A stretch of 64,000 nucleotides of DNA from Coprobacillaceae bacterium UN01-12pH3A (GCA_027676805.1 JAQENU010000002.1:310001-374000), one strand, 5' to 3'; counted from the first letter of the stretch, positions 40,432 to 50,653 are shown. Notes: generated by a model not told the origin, from the letters alone. A program made the numbers and translations.

Positions 40432-41559
40432 CTAGGATTGCTGATATGTGCCTAACACTCTTAACAGTTCAGTGTTATACTGCATCTTAGTTAATGCTTT
40501 AATAACGTTAGGATCTTTAATATTGCCTTCAAAATCAATGTAGAAATAATACTGCCATGGTTTTGAATGAATGGGTCTTGATTCGATTCTGACCATGTTT
40601 AGGTGGTGATTGCGAATTATATTTAGAATCGTGGCTAATGCTCCTACCTCATGCTTTAATGAACACATGATGCTGATGCGGTTATACGTTTCATTCGATT
40701 CCATTTGCTTTCCAATAACAATAAAACGTGTATGATTTGTTTTATCTGTATGAATATTTTCTTTCAAAATGTGAAGTCCGTAAAGTTCCGCAGCTTTTTT
40801 AGAAGCAATCGCCGCTTTGGTTTTATCATTAGTTTCCATGACCATTTTCGCAGCCATTGCCGTATTAGGATAAGGGAATCTGCGAATATTTGGACAAGTA
40901 TCTAAAAACTGAATGGACTGAGCCAACCCCTGAGGGTGAGAATACACTTCTTGAATATCGGCTAATTCAGCCCCTGGCAGTGCTAATAAATGCTGAGCAA
41001 TGGAGATGCTTTGTTCTCCAACAATATAAAAGCCATAATTGCGGATCAAATCATAAACGTCGTTGATTGCTCCAGTTGACGAGTTTTCGATAGGCACTAC
41101 ACCATATTGAATCTCATGCTGATCCAATGCTTTAAAGACATCTTCAAATTGATCGTAATGCATCACATCTACCTTTGAAGAGAAGTACATTTCCAATGCT
41201 TCCTGTCCGAAAGCCCCCTCTACTCCTTGATAACCGACTTTCAGCATTTCATTTTTTGATAATGGTGTATGGGCTTCAATTTCAAATTTTTCCGGTATAA
41301 ATTCTGCTTGATAATCTTTAGATAGGTCCATTATCGATTGAATAAGCTGAGCTCCATATTCTTTAAGATTTTCCTGCTGAATCTTTTGCTTGCTTTTTTC
41401 AATCACTAGCTTTTCTCTTTCGGGCTGAAAGATTTCCATATCATGAGCAAGCTTATATAAAATAACGTCTTTAGAGACTTGCATGCGGGCTTCAAATAAG
41501 CTCAGCAATTTTGTATCAATTTCATCAATCTCCTGACGACATTCTTCCAATGTTTTCAT
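40432..41559 (-). CDS. pheA: Bifunctional chorismate mutase / prephenate dehydratase
   Basis: A 375-residue P-protein. Residues 1-85 are an AroQ-type chorismate mutase (EEIDTKLLSLFEARM-like pattern). The prephenate dehydratase domain (about 105-285) has GYQGVEGAFGQEA, VPIENSSTGAINDVYDLI and THTR-like NHTRFIVIG. A C-terminal ACT domain contains GALATILNIIRNHHLNMVRIESRP, the Phe-binding site for feedback inhibition. It overlaps aroC by 4 bp. It commits the pathway to phenylalanine, in line with the Phe-type T-box of the operon. Confidence 0.97.
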   Translation of the reverse strand: MKTLEECRQEIDEIDTKLLSLFEARMQVSKDVILYKLAHDMEIFQPEREKLVIEKSKQKIQQENLKEYGAQLIQSIMDLSKDYQAEFIPEKFEIEAHTPLSKNEMLKVGYQGVEGAFGQEALEMYFSSKVDVMHYDQFEDVFKALDQHEIQYGVVPIENSSTGAINDVYDLIRNYGFYIVGEQSISIAQHLLALPGAELADIQEVYSHPQGLAQSIQFLDTCPNIRRFPYPNTAMAAKMVMETNDKTKAAIASKKAAELYGLHILKENIHTDKTNHTRFIVIGKQMESNETYNRISIMCSLKHEVGALATILNIIRNHHLNMVRIESRPIHSKPWQYYFYIDFEGNIKDPNVIKALTKMQYNTELLRVLGTYQQS

Positions 41560-42635
41560 TGCTTTCCCCCCATTGCTTCATAAATAGCGATCGCGCACAT
41601 CGCTTCTACAACGGCAACCGCACGAAATACGATACAGGGATCGTGTCTCCCTTTAATCTCGATTTCTGTATTTTCTTTCGTTTCCACATTGATTGTCTGT
41701 TGCTTTTGGGCAATCGATGGGGTCGGTTTAATGCCTACTGTAAAGGTAATCGGCATTCCGTTGCTGATTCCGCCCACAATTCCCCCGTTATGATTCGTTT
41801 TTGTTTTCACTTTATTATCTTCATAATAATAAGAATCGTTTGCCTGACTTCCCAGCATTCGGCATAAATCAAAACCATCACCAAACTCTAATCCCTTTAC
41901 TGCGGGAATCGAGAACATCAAGTGGGCAATCGTGCTTTCTAATGAATCAAAGAATGGTTCACCAATACCTGCCGGCAAACCAATAACTCCGCATTCAATC
42001 TGTCCGCCTACAGAATCATATTGAGTACGTGCAACCTCTACAACTGCCTCCATCTTCGGGAATACAGCAGTATCTAAAACCGGATAAAGCTGCTGACTTA
42101 ATTGATCAAATACCCTTTTATCTAATGCTGCATCAAAGACCTGATCCTGAACCGATTGGATACTTTTTATATGTGCTCCAACATAAATCTCCTGCTGTGC
42201 TAAGATTTGTTTGATTACCGCTCCGGCAAAAACAATGGGAGCAGTAATTCTTCCCGAGAAGTGTCCCCCTCCGCGAACATCATTATATCCATGATATTTC
42301 ACATATGCAGCAAAGTCGCTGTGTCCCGGGCGCATATGCGTTTCTAATAAAGAATAGTCTTTTGAATGCTGGTCTGAATTATAAATCAAAGCACATAGCG
42401 GTGCTCCGGTTGTAATCCCATCTTGAATCCCGCTCATAATTTCTATCTGATCTTTTTCTTTGCGGGCAGTTGACAGCTTATTATTTCCGGGAGCACGGCG
42501 CAGCATTTCTTTTTCGATTAGAGCCATGTCAATTTTTAATCCGGCTGGCAGTTTACCTAAGTTTATACCAATCGCTTTTCCATGACTTTCCCCAAAAATA
42601 GATAACTCAATATTTTTTCCCCAATTAGCACTCAC
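41556..42635 (-). CDS. aroC: Chorismate synthase
   Basis: A 359-residue, FMN-dependent enzyme that converts EPSP to chorismate. Signatures GESHGKAIGI near the start, RPGHSDFAAYVKYHGYNDVRGGGHFSGR (seen in parts) and the C-terminal RHDPCIVFRAVAVVEAM are all present. The start is a GTG behind AGGGGGAATGACAA and overlaps the aroA end by 11 bp. Confidence 0.98.
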   Translation of the reverse strand: MSANWGKNIELSIFGESHGKAIGINLGKLPAGLKIDMALIEKEMLRRAPGNNKLSTARKEKDQIEIMSGIQDGITTGAPLCALIYNSDQHSKDYSLLETHMRPGHSDFAAYVKYHGYNDVRGGGHFSGRITAPIVFAGAVIKQILAQQEIYVGAHIKSIQSVQDQVFDAALDKRVFDQLSQQLYPVLDTAVFPKMEAVVEVARTQYDSVGGQIECGVIGLPAGIGEPFFDSLESTIAHLMFSIPAVKGLEFGDGFDLCRMLGSQANDSYYYEDNKVKTKTNHNGGIVGGISNGMPITFTVGIKPTPSIAQKQQTINVETKENTEIEIKGRHDPCIVFRAVAVVEAMCAIAIYEAMGGKQ

Positions 42636-43893
42636 TTGTCATTCCCCCTAATTGTTCAAAATCCTGCCAGAAGCTTGGATATGATTTCTTCACACATTCC
42701 TTATTATCGATGATTATTTCTGTTTGTGCACATGTTGAAGCAATAGCTAAAGTCATTGCAATACGATGATCTGCCCAAGCACTCACTTGTCCCCCATTTA
42801 GCTGCTGAACGCCTTCAATGATTAATCCGTCTGTGGTTTCAGTAATCTTTGCCCCTAATTTTGTCAGCTCAGTGGCCACTGCGGCTAAACGGTCACATTC
42901 TTTAATACGTAAGCGTTCAGCATGTTCAATTTTAGTGGTTCCTTCAGCCAGACTGGCAGCTAAAGCCAATACCGGAATAACATCCGGACACTGGCTGCCG
43001 TCAATCGTTGTCGCTTTTAACTGTTTAGCTTCTACTTTAATGAAGCCTGCTTCTTTGGTTAAAGCAGCTCCCATTCTTTTAAGGATGTCAATGGCTTCTT
43101 TATCTCCCTGTAAAGACTCCAAATTTAAGCCTTTTAATGCAACCGAATTCCCCAATGCCCCGGCGACTAAATAAAAAGCTGCCTGTGAATAATCCGCTTC
43201 CACATAGTAATCATGAGCATGGTAGCTCTGCCTTCCAACAATGTGGAATTCCTGATAATGATCATGAGTGATGACAACGCCAAAGGTTTTCAGCATCTGC
43301 AAAGTAAGGTCAATGTAGCCAATCGATTCTAATTTAGAAGTAACAATAATTTTTGAATCTCCTTCTAGTAAAGGTAAGGCAAACAGTAAGCCGCTGATAA
43401 ATTGAGAACTGACATTGCCCGGCACCTTAAATTCACCTGCTTTTAACTGGCCTTGAATCTTTAAATCTAAAATCTCATTTTGATACTGATATGATATTCC
43501 CTGTTCATCAAAGATATCATAGAAGACATTCAACGGGCGTTTCCCCAAATTTCCTTCCCCGATAAAACGAACATGGTTTTCATGAATCAGCGATACAGGT
43601 ACCATAAAGCGCAGAGTTGAACCGGATTCTTTACAGTCAATCTGACATTCTTGCTGACTTCCCGTTAATGTTCCATCAATCAATAAATAATCTTCAAATG
43701 TCTCAATCTGAGCACCAAGAGCCTGCATTGCCGTGATTGTCGCTAAAATATCCTGAGAATACTCAATATGATCAATACGGCTTTTTCCTTTCGCAAGTGC
43801 GGCACAGATGATCGCTCGATGAGCCATGCTTTTTGATGGCGGAATAGCAACTGTTCCGTTTAATTGTGTTGGTGTAATTTTGATCTGACTCAT
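42625..43893 (-). CDS. aroA: EPSP synthase (3-phosphoshikimate 1-carboxyvinyltransferase)
   Basis: A 422-residue two-domain enzyme joining PEP to shikimate-3-phosphate. It has PPSKSMAHRAIICAALA (Lys-Ser phosphate site), SGSTLRFM, and the C-terminal ADHRIAMTLAIA and LRIKECDRLAA segments. It is in the middle of the aro operon, 2 bp after aroB. Confidence 0.98.
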   Translation of the reverse strand: MSQIKITPTQLNGTVAIPPSKSMAHRAIICAALAKGKSRIDHIEYSQDILATITAMQALGAQIETFEDYLLIDGTLTGSQQECQIDCKESGSTLRFMVPVSLIHENHVRFIGEGNLGKRPLNVFYDIFDEQGISYQYQNEILDLKIQGQLKAGEFKVPGNVSSQFISGLLFALPLLEGDSKIIVTSKLESIGYIDLTLQMLKTFGVVITHDHYQEFHIVGRQSYHAHDYYVEADYSQAAFYLVAGALGNSVALKGLNLESLQGDKEAIDILKRMGAALTKEAGFIKVEAKQLKATTIDGSQCPDVIPVLALAASLAEGTTKIEHAERLRIKECDRLAAVATELTKLGAKITETTDGLIIEGVQQLNGGQVSAWADHRIAMTLAIASTCAQTEIIIDNKECVKKSYPSFWQDFEQLGGMTSEC

Positions 43894-43894
43894 G

Positions 43895-44953
43895 TTAAAC
43901 CCTTTCTACCCCATCAAAGAATGTAAGGTCTGTCGGATAAACGAAAGCTTCTCCTAAATTCTTCAAAAGGATTAATGATAATTTGCTGTTGATATTCTTT
44001 TTATCTAGTTTAATCGTATTTTTAAGGACTTCCATCTCTATATTACAGGTAGTCGGAAGTTCATATCGTTCTAATACCGATTTTATCTTTTCTGCTGTAT
44101 TTGCCAGTGTCAGTCCGCGTTCTTGTGCGATTTTAGTTAGCTGATACATGCCAATTGCCACTGCTTCTCCATGCGAGTACAACTCATAATGATAATGCTG
44201 TTCAATCGTATGTGCCAAGGTATGTCCGAAGTTCAATACTAATCGGTCACCAAAGTCTTTTTCATCATTTTCTACTACTATTCTTTTAATGTCAATACAG
44301 CGATAGATAATTTCATCAATATCTTTATAAAGATCATTAAAATCTTGATAAGCTGCTAACCGATCGAATAAAGCAGCATCTTTAATGCAGCCATATTTAA
44401 TGACTTCTCCCATTCCATCATGAATAAATCGTGGTTCCAGTGTTTTTAATACCAAGGGATCAATCAGCACCATCTTAGGATGATGGAACGCTCCTACTAG
44501 ATTTTTCCCCGAAGGCAGGTCCACTGCTACTTTCCCTCCAACGCTTGAATCTACCTGAGCGAGCAGTGAGGTAGGTATTTGAATAAAGGGGATTCCTCTT
44601 AAATAAGTGGCTGCAACGAAGCCGGCAAGATCACCAATCACTCCCCCACCTAAAGCCACGATTAAATCGCTGCGAGTTAGATTAAAATCTAACAATTGTT
44701 TGTAGAGTGCTGGTAAAACGTCAAAGCTTTTGCTTTTTTCACCATGTGGCATTTCTACAATAGTGACGTCATAATCTTTTTCTAGCTGTGATTTAACGGT
44801 CTCTCCGTAATAATGATTAACCTGATCATCTGTAATAACAGCAATCTTTTTCCCCTGATAAATTGCTTTTATTTTCTCTCCCACTTGATGAAGTAATCCC
44901 TGTTCAATATAGATGGGATAGCTCTTTTCTTTTAAATTTACCAGCATCTCCAT
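43895..44953 (-). CDS. aroB: 3-dehydroquinate synthase
   Basis: A 352-residue NAD-dependent, metal-dependent enzyme. It has the NAD-binding [20 protein letters not shown] and [15 protein letters not shown], with metal ligands in MGEVIKYG and the [10 protein letters not shown] and [10 protein letters not shown] motifs. An AGGAGGTTGTTTT ribosome binding site precedes the ATG. Confidence 0.98.
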   Translation of the reverse strand: MEMLVNLKEKSYPIYIEQGLLHQVGEKIKAIYQGKKIAVITDDQVNHYYGETVKSQLEKDYDVTIVEMPHGEKSKSFDVLPALYKQLLDFNLTRSDLIVALGGGVIGDLAGFVAATYLRGIPFIQIPTSLLAQVDSSVGGKVAVDLPSGKNLVGAFHHPKMVLIDPLVLKTLEPRFIHDGMGEVIKYGCIKDAALFDRLAAYQDFNDLYKDIDEIIYRCIDIKRIVVENDEKDFGDRLVLNFGHTLAHTIEQHYHYELYSHGEAVAIGMYQLTKIAQERGLTLANTAEKIKSVLERYELPTTCNIEMEVLKNTIKLDKKNINSKLSLILLKNLGEAFVYPTDLTFFDGVERV

Positions 44954-44964
44954 AAAACAACCTC

Positions 44965-45978
44965 CTAAATTTCTTTTCCTATTACTTTTGCGATATCGCG
45001 TACTTGTTTAATCACGGCTTCAAATTTCTCCGGCTTCAATGACTGTGGTCCGTCGCATAACGCTTTTTCCGGATTGTTGTGTACTTCAATCATTAAGCCA
45101 TCGGCTCCCGCTGCTACTGCCGCTCTTGCCATAGGTTCGACTAACCACCATTTCCCTCCGGCATGACTTGGATCAATGATAATCGGTAAATGCGTTAGTT
45201 TCTTTACCACCGGAATAGCTTGTAAATCCAATGTGTTTCTTGTATACGTTTCAAAGGTTCGAATTCCTCTTTCACATAAAATAACATTAGGATTTCCGGC
45301 TGCCATGATGTATTCGGCAGACATGATCCATTCTTCAAAGGTAGCGGATAATCCTCTCTTTAATAAGATCGGTCTTTTTGTCTTTCCCAGTTGTTTTAGT
45401 AAATCAAAGTTCTGCATGTTTCTTGCTCCGATTTGAATTAAGTCCACTTTTTCATCGAATTCCTCTAAATGATCGGCTGACATTAATTCGGAAACGATCG
45501 GCATTCCAACTTCTTTTCCGGCTTTATATAAAATATCTAATCCGCTTGATCCCATCCCTTGGAACGCATAGGGACTGGTACGGGGCTTGAAGGCTCCGCC
45601 GCGAAGCATATTGGCACCGGCTGCCTTTGCGGCTCTAGCAATCTCGATGACTTGTTCTTCAGATTCGATGGAACAAGGACCGGCAATGACCGCTAAATGA
45701 TCCCCGCCCACTTTTACGCCTGACACATCAATGATAGAGTCATCAGGGTGGAAAGCACGGTTTGCTTTCTTATACGGTTCAGAGACTTTCATCACTCTTT
45801 CTACCACTTCATCGACTTCTAAGCTTCTAGGGTCAATCTTAGTCGTATCCCCAATGATCCCAATAACAGTCATTTCGGATCCTACCACGATTTGGGGCTG
45901 TCCCCCTCTTTCTTTGACCATTCCTTCAATTCTTTCAATATCTTCTTGTTTTGTTTTTGGTTTTAATACGATAATCAT
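44965..45978 (-). CDS. aroF: DAHP synthase with N-terminal ACT-like regulatory domain
   Basis: A 337-residue 3-deoxy-7-phosphoheptulonate synthase of the I-beta type. The first 70 residues form a ferredoxin-like (ACT-like) domain, as in the Thermotoga enzyme, where Tyr or Phe binds. The barrel has [42 protein letters not shown] and [12 protein letters not shown]. It is the first enzyme of the shikimate pathway and the first gene of the operon. No aroD, aroE or tyrA is in the window. Confidence 0.97.
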   Translation of the reverse strand: MIIVLKPKTKQEDIERIEGMVKERGGQPQIVVGSEMTVIGIIGDTTKIDPRSLEVDEVVERVMKVSEPYKKANRAFHPDDSIIDVSGVKVGGDHLAVIAGPCSIESEEQVIEIARAAKAAGANMLRGGAFKPRTSPYAFQGMGSSGLDILYKAGKEVGMPIVSELMSADHLEEFDEKVDLIQIGARNMQNFDLLKQLGKTKRPILLKRGLSATFEEWIMSAEYIMAAGNPNVILCERGIRTFETYTRNTLDLQAIPVVKKLTHLPIIIDPSHAGGKWWLVEPMARAAVAAGADGLMIEVHNNPEKALCDGPQSLKPEKFEAVIKQVRDIAKVIGKEI

Positions 45979-46014
45979 AATATTTCTCTCCTCTTCTTTC
46001 TATAATCCCTGGAT

Positions 46015-46307
46015 AAAATATAAAAAGCCCTCGTTCTCTAATTGCTTAGAGGACGAGAGCTATGCTTCGTGTTACCACCTCAGTTTGTAAATATCTCACG
46101 ATATTTACCTTATCAAGTACGCTAAATAACTTAGTTCATACTCTAACATGATAACGGCATGTAACCGGATATACCTACTAATTTCAGTACTCAACTCCAA
46201 GATGAATTCACTATTTTTCATTTGATCCTATCTCACCAACCTAGGACTCTCTTTGCAAATGGCCAATACCTACTATTTCTTTTCACAGTATTTTATCGAT
46301 AGATTAT
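46015..46307 (-). promoter_or_regulatory. T-box riboswitch leader of the aro operon, probably Phe-specific
   Basis: On the minus strand a stem I region (AGAGAGTCC, GGTTGGTGAGATAGGAT) is followed by a likely specifier loop with GTGAATTCATC, where TTC reads as a Phe codon. Downstream are the T-box core GAGGTGGTAACACG, whose TGGT can pair with the ACCA end of a tRNA with discriminator A, and the terminator stem AGCTCTCGT...ACGAGGGCT followed by TTTTTA (about 46019-46062). Uncharged tRNA-Phe would let transcription continue into aroF. The T-box identity is firm; the specifier call is less certain. Confidence 0.88.
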
Positions 46308-46313
46308 GCAATA

Positions 46314-46342
46314 ATATTAATACGATTTTTTACCTTTGTCAA
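46314..46342 (-). promoter_or_regulatory. Promoter of the aro operon
   Basis: TTGACA (46342-46337), a 17-bp spacer and TAATAT (46319-46314) on the minus strand, just before the T-box stem I. Confidence 0.8.
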
Positions 46343-46535
46343 TTCTTTTATATAAAATAACAACATCATTCGTATAATTATTGAATTTCAGAAAAAACCT
46401 ATCTTAAAATAAGATTTTTTTATTTTAAGCATGATTGGCTCTGTAAAATCATACTATTTATAGAACAAAATAATGGCATATTCTTAGAACATTCGACAAA
46501 ATATATGGTATGATAAATAAAAGGAGGTGAAGCGT

Positions 46536-47444
46536 ATGAAATGCTTACTGATTGTCAATCCGACATCAGGACGTAAAAATATTCAGGCAACGCTGCATGA
46601 ATTAATTGGTAAACTCGTCTTAAAAAAAGTTATTTCCTCTTTTGAGGTTTTCTATACTCAGGGAAATCGTGATGCCTATCAGCTTTTATTAACGCTTGTA
46701 CCTCATCAGTATGATTTAATTATCTCCGTTGGCGGCGATGGAACGCAGAGTGAAGTCATCAACGGAATCATTGATGGGAAATGTGATATTCCTCTGTATA
46801 TTTTAGCGGCAGGAACAGTTAATGATTTATCCCGTGCCTTAAAAATTCCGGAAAAGCATGATGATGTTGTTAAAACAATAGCGAAGTTTCATCAAATTAA
46901 GATGGATGTGGGAAAAGCCAATCATGTTTATTTCGCTAATGTCTTAGCCGGGGGAATGTTTACCGATATTGGTTTTAAGGTAGACAAAAAGAAAAAGGCA
47001 ATTTTAGGTCCCTTTGCTTATTATCTGAACGCTATTTTAGATCTTCCTAATCAGCTGAACAGTACAATGGATCTCCATATTGAGGTTGACGGAGAAATCA
47101 TCAATGAAGAAGCCTATATGTTTCTAGTTACCAATTCTCGCTTAGTTGGGGGCTTCTTATTAGCTTCCCAAGCCGATTTATGCGACGGATTACTTGATTT
47201 ATTGGTAGTAAAAAAATGTGATATTACCGATCTGATCGCATTATCTAAAGATATTCTATTAAACAAGCATTTAGATAGTCCGTTTATTATTTACCGACAA
47301 GCCAAGCATATTCATCTTTCCTCTTCTAAATCCATCACTTTAGATATTGACGGGGAACAGGCGAATGAACTGCCTATCGATATTTCCGTAGCACCTCAAG
47401 CTATCAAGATTATTACACCTAAAGTCAGAAAAAATAAAAAGTAA
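46536..47444 (+). CDS. Diacylglycerol kinase family lipid kinase (YegS/DgkB-like)
   Basis: About 302 residues. LLIVNPTSGRKN at the start and ISVGGDGTQSEVINGI (the GGDGT nucleotide loop) mark the lipid kinase fold; the C-terminal GGFLLASQADLCDGLLDLLVV and DIDGEQA are typical. It phosphorylates a lipid such as diacylglycerol. The ATG at 46536 has AAGGAGGTGAAGCGT upstream; the GTG at 46527 lies inside that site. Confidence 0.94.
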   Translation: MKCLLIVNPTSGRKNIQATLHELIGKLVLKKVISSFEVFYTQGNRDAYQLLLTLVPHQYDLIISVGGDGTQSEVINGIIDGKCDIPLYILAAGTVNDLSRALKIPEKHDDVVKTIAKFHQIKMDVGKANHVYFANVLAGGMFTDIGFKVDKKKKAILGPFAYYLNAILDLPNQLNSTMDLHIEVDGEIINEEAYMFLVTNSRLVGGFLLASQADLCDGLLDLLVVKKCDITDLIALSKDILLNKHLDSPFIIYRQAKHIHLSSSKSITLDIDGEQANELPIDISVAPQAIKIITPKVRKNKK

Positions 47445-47480
47445 CCGATGAAGAACGATGTCTCATCAGGTTACTTTTTG
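47438..47480 (+). terminator. Rho-independent terminator
   Basis: GTAACC(GATGA) and (TCATC)AGGTTAC arms followed by TTTTTG, overlapping the end of the lipid kinase gene. Confidence 0.85.
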
Positions 47481-47550
47481 CGTTTATCCGCTCATTCATT
47501 TTTCTTACTCGTTTTTTATCACAACAAACCTATAACTATTTTCATATAAT

Positions 47551-47573
47551 AAAAAAGTGGGAACTCCCACTCT
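47551..47573 (-). terminator. Rho-independent terminator after trxA
   Basis: AGTGGG-AGTT-CCCACT followed by TTTTTTATTAT on the minus strand, just past the trxA stop. Confidence 0.82.
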
Positions 47574-47575
47574 TC

Positions 47576-47878
47576 TTAATATTTTGATAACATATTTCTT
47601 AATTGCGGTTCACCGGTAAAACCAACTTGAGTTTCTACAGGCTGTCCATCTTTAAACATCACCAAAGTCGGAATAGATTGTACCCCATAACGTCCTGCAA
47701 TATCAGGAGATTGGTCAACATCTACTTTGATTATTTTCACATTTGTATACTCACCAGACAATTTTTCTAGTACCGGAGCAATCATTTTGCATGGTCCGCA
47801 CCATGTTGCGAAGAAATCAACTAATACTGCTCCTGTTGAAATTTCTTGATCAAATTCATTTGAATTCACGATTTTCAT
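47576..47878 (-). CDS. trxA: Thioredoxin
   Basis: A 100-residue thioredoxin with the active site ATWCGPCKM (Cys27 and Cys30) and the cis-proline region VQSIPTLVMFKDG. It reduces protein disulfides in the cytoplasm. It lies 49 bp after mscS on the same strand. Confidence 0.98.
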   Translation of the reverse strand: MKIVNSNEFDQEISTGAVLVDFFATWCGPCKMIAPVLEKLSGEYTNVKIIKVDVDQSPDIAGRYGVQSIPTLVMFKDGQPVETQVGFTGEPQLRNMLSKY

Positions 47879-47927
47879 GTTTTATCACCTCTATACATAT
47901 TATGCCAAAGTATCTGAATTTAATCAA

Positions 47928-48734
47928 TTAATTTGCTTTAAGAGTGACATCTAGCTGATTGAATGGAATTTTAATGCCTTCCTTATCAAAAGCTGCCTTT
48001 ACTTGTTCCAGCATGTCAAAACGAAAATCAACGAAATCATCGTTTTCGCACCACGCTCTTAACAGAACCTGTACACTACTTTCTTTATAACCGGATACAC
48101 GAATGAGCGGTTCAGGATTTTTTAAAGCCTTGGGATGTGACAAAATTACATCATGGATAACTGCTTTTACCTTTTCAATGTCGGCATCATAAGCGACATC
48201 AAAGGTTAATTCTAAGCGACGATGTTCTTCATGGGTACTGTTTACAATGATATTTTGGGTCATTTGTGAGTTGGGAACAACGATGCGCTTATTGTCAATC
48301 GTATTAAGAACTGTAAACATCACTTGAATTTCTTTAACCGTTCCCGCAAACTGATTCACTTCAATATAATCGCCTGCCATGAACGGTTTTGTAAATAAAA
48401 TAATGATGCCACTTACAAAGTTGCTAAGGTTATCTTTGAACCCCAAAGCTAAAGCAGCCCCGGCAGTCCCGAAAATCGCAAATAATGAGGCAGTAGGAAA
48501 GCCTAAAGCGCCGATGGCACTAATAATAACCACTACTTTTAATCCGCTGCTCACTACTGAACGCACAAATGAAATTAATGTCAGTTCAATCTTAGCTCGG
48601 TTCATCGCCTTCACTATAAATTTTGTGACAAACTGTGACAGATAAAGTCCAATGACCAGTACTAAAATCGCTGAAAAACACTTTTCTCCTAATTCTAATC
48701 CTTTTGTGATTAAAAAGTCGATAACTTGTTCCAT
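47928..48734 (-). CDS. mscS: Small-conductance mechanosensitive channel (MscS family)
   Basis: A 268-residue channel with three membrane helices (to about residue 115). The pore helix has the glycine/alanine pattern ASLFAIFGTAGAALALGFKD, and the beta domain includes KPFMAGDYIEV and FTVLNTIDNKRIVVPNSQM. It releases solutes during osmotic downshock. TTGCTCCTCC-type Shine-Dalgarno sequence (GGAGGAAAC) precedes the ATG. Confidence 0.96.
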   Translation of the reverse strand: MEQVIDFLITKGLELGEKCFSAILVLVIGLYLSQFVTKFIVKAMNRAKIELTLISFVRSVVSSGLKVVVIISAIGALGFPTASLFAIFGTAGAALALGFKDNLSNFVSGIIILFTKPFMAGDYIEVNQFAGTVKEIQVMFTVLNTIDNKRIVVPNSQMTQNIIVNSTHEEHRRLELTFDVAYDADIEKVKAVIHDVILSHPKALKNPEPLIRVSGYKESSVQVLLRAWCENDDFVDFRFDMLEQVKAAFDKEGIKIPFNQLDVTLKAN

Positions 48735-48748
48735 GTTTCCTCCTAGAC

Positions 48749-48776
48749 TAAAAATAAGCGATCAATCGCTTATTTT
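48749..48776 (-). terminator. Rho-independent terminator after the membrane protein gene
   Basis: AATAAGCGATTGATCGCTTATTT hairpin (AATAAGCG/CGCTTATT arms) with a T-rich end on the minus strand, overlapping the stop codon at 48770. Confidence 0.7.
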
Positions 48777-49645
48777 GCTGCGGCTTCACTTTCTTTTACA
48801 ACTTGTTTATAAAAGACTGTGATCGCTAATTGTAATTTAACTTTATAGATCATAACTGCAAATGTGATAGAAGCTAATGCAATCAAGATCGTCATTACAC
48901 AAGCTAAGATAAAGCTTAATGACGGCAGCATGCCGATCAATTGTGTAAATCCGTTGGTTAAAGCGATATTTGCTAAAGTGATGGCAATCAATGCGCCAAG
49001 ATAAGGAATCGCAAAGCGAAGAAGCAATGTGATATATGCCCATGTTCTTCCTTTCATTCCTTTCCAAGATGCAGAAAGTGATTCAAACAATGAATACTCT
49101 TTATCCACTGCATAATAATAAGTTAAAGCAAATTTAATTTCTAAGAATAATCCAACGACCATCGCTACTGCAAAGCCAATCAGCATTCCCGCAGGAATCA
49201 GCCATTGAATTAAATTATTAGAATCCGTTGTCTTAATAAAATCAATGCTTCCTGTTAATAACGCTCTGATACATGCAAAGACATGTTCAACATCTCCGGA
49301 GAAAGCAACCATTGATCCTAGAATGATTAAGATCTGGATAATCACAATGATCAGTCTCTTCCCAACAAACACAGAGAATGCACTCGGATATTCTTTAAGC
49401 CCCATTAACGTATATTTTAATGTGGTCACTTCTTTTGCTTTTCTATCATATGCTTTTAATGATGCACGAATCGTTCCTAATTCCAATGTCTCCATCAGTA
49501 CAGATAAGATCATAAATGGAATAAAGTAAGAAAATCCCCCAAGGATTCCTAATATTGCACCAACCGCTAAAAATGTTCCTGATATATAATGTGAACTTTT
49601 TTGATATAAGAAATTGGCCTGTTCCTTTATTTCTTTTGTATTCAA
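48770..49645 (-). CDS. Multi-pass membrane protein, DUF975-like
   Basis: A 291-residue protein with about six hydrophobic helices. The N-terminal KEIKEQANFLYQKSSHYISG and the layout of helices with the segment LALTYYYAVDKEYSLFESLSAS (seen as FALTYYYAVDKEYSLFESL) resemble DUF975 proteins, in which a conserved Tyr-rich loop precedes a helix. The function is unknown. It is monocistronic and divergent from degV. Confidence 0.65.
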   Translation of the reverse strand: MNTKEIKEQANFLYQKSSHYISGTFLAVGAILGILGGFSYFIPFMILSVLMETLELGTIRASLKAYDRKAKEVTTLKYTLMGLKEYPSAFSVFVGKRLIIVIIQILIILGSMVAFSGDVEHVFACIRALLTGSIDFIKTTDSNNLIQWLIPAGMLIGFAVAMVVGLFLEIKFALTYYYAVDKEYSLFESLSASWKGMKGRTWAYITLLLRFAIPYLGALIAITLANIALTNGFTQLIGMLPSLSFILACVMTILIALASITFAVMIYKVKLQLAITVFYKQVVKESEAAAK

Positions 49646-49734
49646 TTCTATTCCCTCCTGCCATTTACACCATATTATATCATAAAATTACAGCGTTTCC
49701 ACTAAAATAATAATTTTGATAAAAATAAAAAACG

Positions 49735-49763
49735 TTGTGTAAATATGTTATTTTTGATATGAT
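49735..49763 (+). promoter_or_regulatory. Promoter of degV
   Basis: TTGTGT, a 17-bp spacer and TATGAT, about 24 bp before the degV start codon. Confidence 0.65.
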
Positions 49764-49786
49764 AATTAAGTTAGGAGGAATCTTCT

Positions 49787-50653
49787 ATGAAAAAAATCGC
49801 AATCGTAACCGACAGCAATTCAAGCATTTCTCAAAAAGAAGGAAAAGAGCTTGGAATTTCTATTATTCCAATGCCTTTTACGATTAACGGGAAAGAATAT
49901 TTTGAAGATATTAATTTAAGTTCTGATGAATTTTTTGAGTTGCTGGAAAGTGGAAATAAAGTATTTACATCACAACCCTCTGCTGGAAACATTACGGCTT
50001 TATGGGATGAACTTTTAGAAGAATATGACGAGATTTTACATATGCCGATGTCAAGCGGATTAAGCGGGTCTTGTCAAACAGCGATGCTTTTAGCTGAGGA
50101 ATATAAAGGAAGAGTGTTTGTTGTAAATAATCAGCGTATTTCAATTACTTTAAAACATGATGTATTGGAAGCTTTAAAGCTGATCAGTCAAGGAAAAGAT
50201 GCACAGTATATAAAAGATATATTGGAAGTCAATAAATTTAATTCAACCATTTATATCACAGTTCCAACCTTAGAATACTTAAAACGCGGAGGACGTTTAA
50301 CACCGTTGGCGGCAGCTTTAGGCGGTCTGTTGAAATTGAAGCCTATTTTAACGATTCAAGGGGAAAAGCTTGATGCTTTTGAAAAGACACGAACAATGGC
50401 CAAAGCTCATAAGATTATGGCTGAAGCTCTTGTACGAGATATTAATGAAAAATTAGATCCTGAAGGAAAAGGTGCGAATTGTAATATCTATGTCGCATAT
50501 ACTAAAGATGAACAAATCGCTAGAGATATGGTTGAATATTTAAAAGAATATTTTCCAAATAATGTTATTACTTATGCTCCACTGTCGTTATCTATTGCAT
50601 GTCATACGGGACCTAATGCAATCGGAATCGGTGCTTGTTTGAACATTGACTAG
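49787..50653 (+). CDS. DegV family fatty-acid-binding protein
   Basis: A 288-residue DegV protein. The opening IAIVTDSNSSIS, PSAGNITALWDEL and the central MPMSSGLSGSCQTA with LEYLKRGGRLTPLAAALGGLLKLKPIL are family hallmarks. It presents fatty acids to fatty-acid kinase (FakB role) in related Firmicutes. The ATG follows TTAGGAGGAATCTTCT. Confidence 0.95.
   Translation: MKKIAIVTDSNSSISQKEGKELGISIIPMPFTINGKEYFEDINLSSDEFFELLESGNKVFTSQPSAGNITALWDELLEEYDEILHMPMSSGLSGSCQTAMLLAEEYKGRVFVVNNQRISITLKHDVLEALKLISQGKDAQYIKDILEVNKFNSTIYITVPTLEYLKRGGRLTPLAAALGGLLKLKPILTIQGEKLDAFEKTRTMAKAHKIMAEALVRDINEKLDPEGKGANCNIYVAYTKDEQIARDMVEYLKEYFPNNVITYAPLSLSIACHTGPNAIGIGACLNID

Noticed and set aside
41511..41867. Plus-strand frames inside the aro operon
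   Set aside because: They are shadows of pheA and aroC, with atypical composition and no ribosome binding sites.
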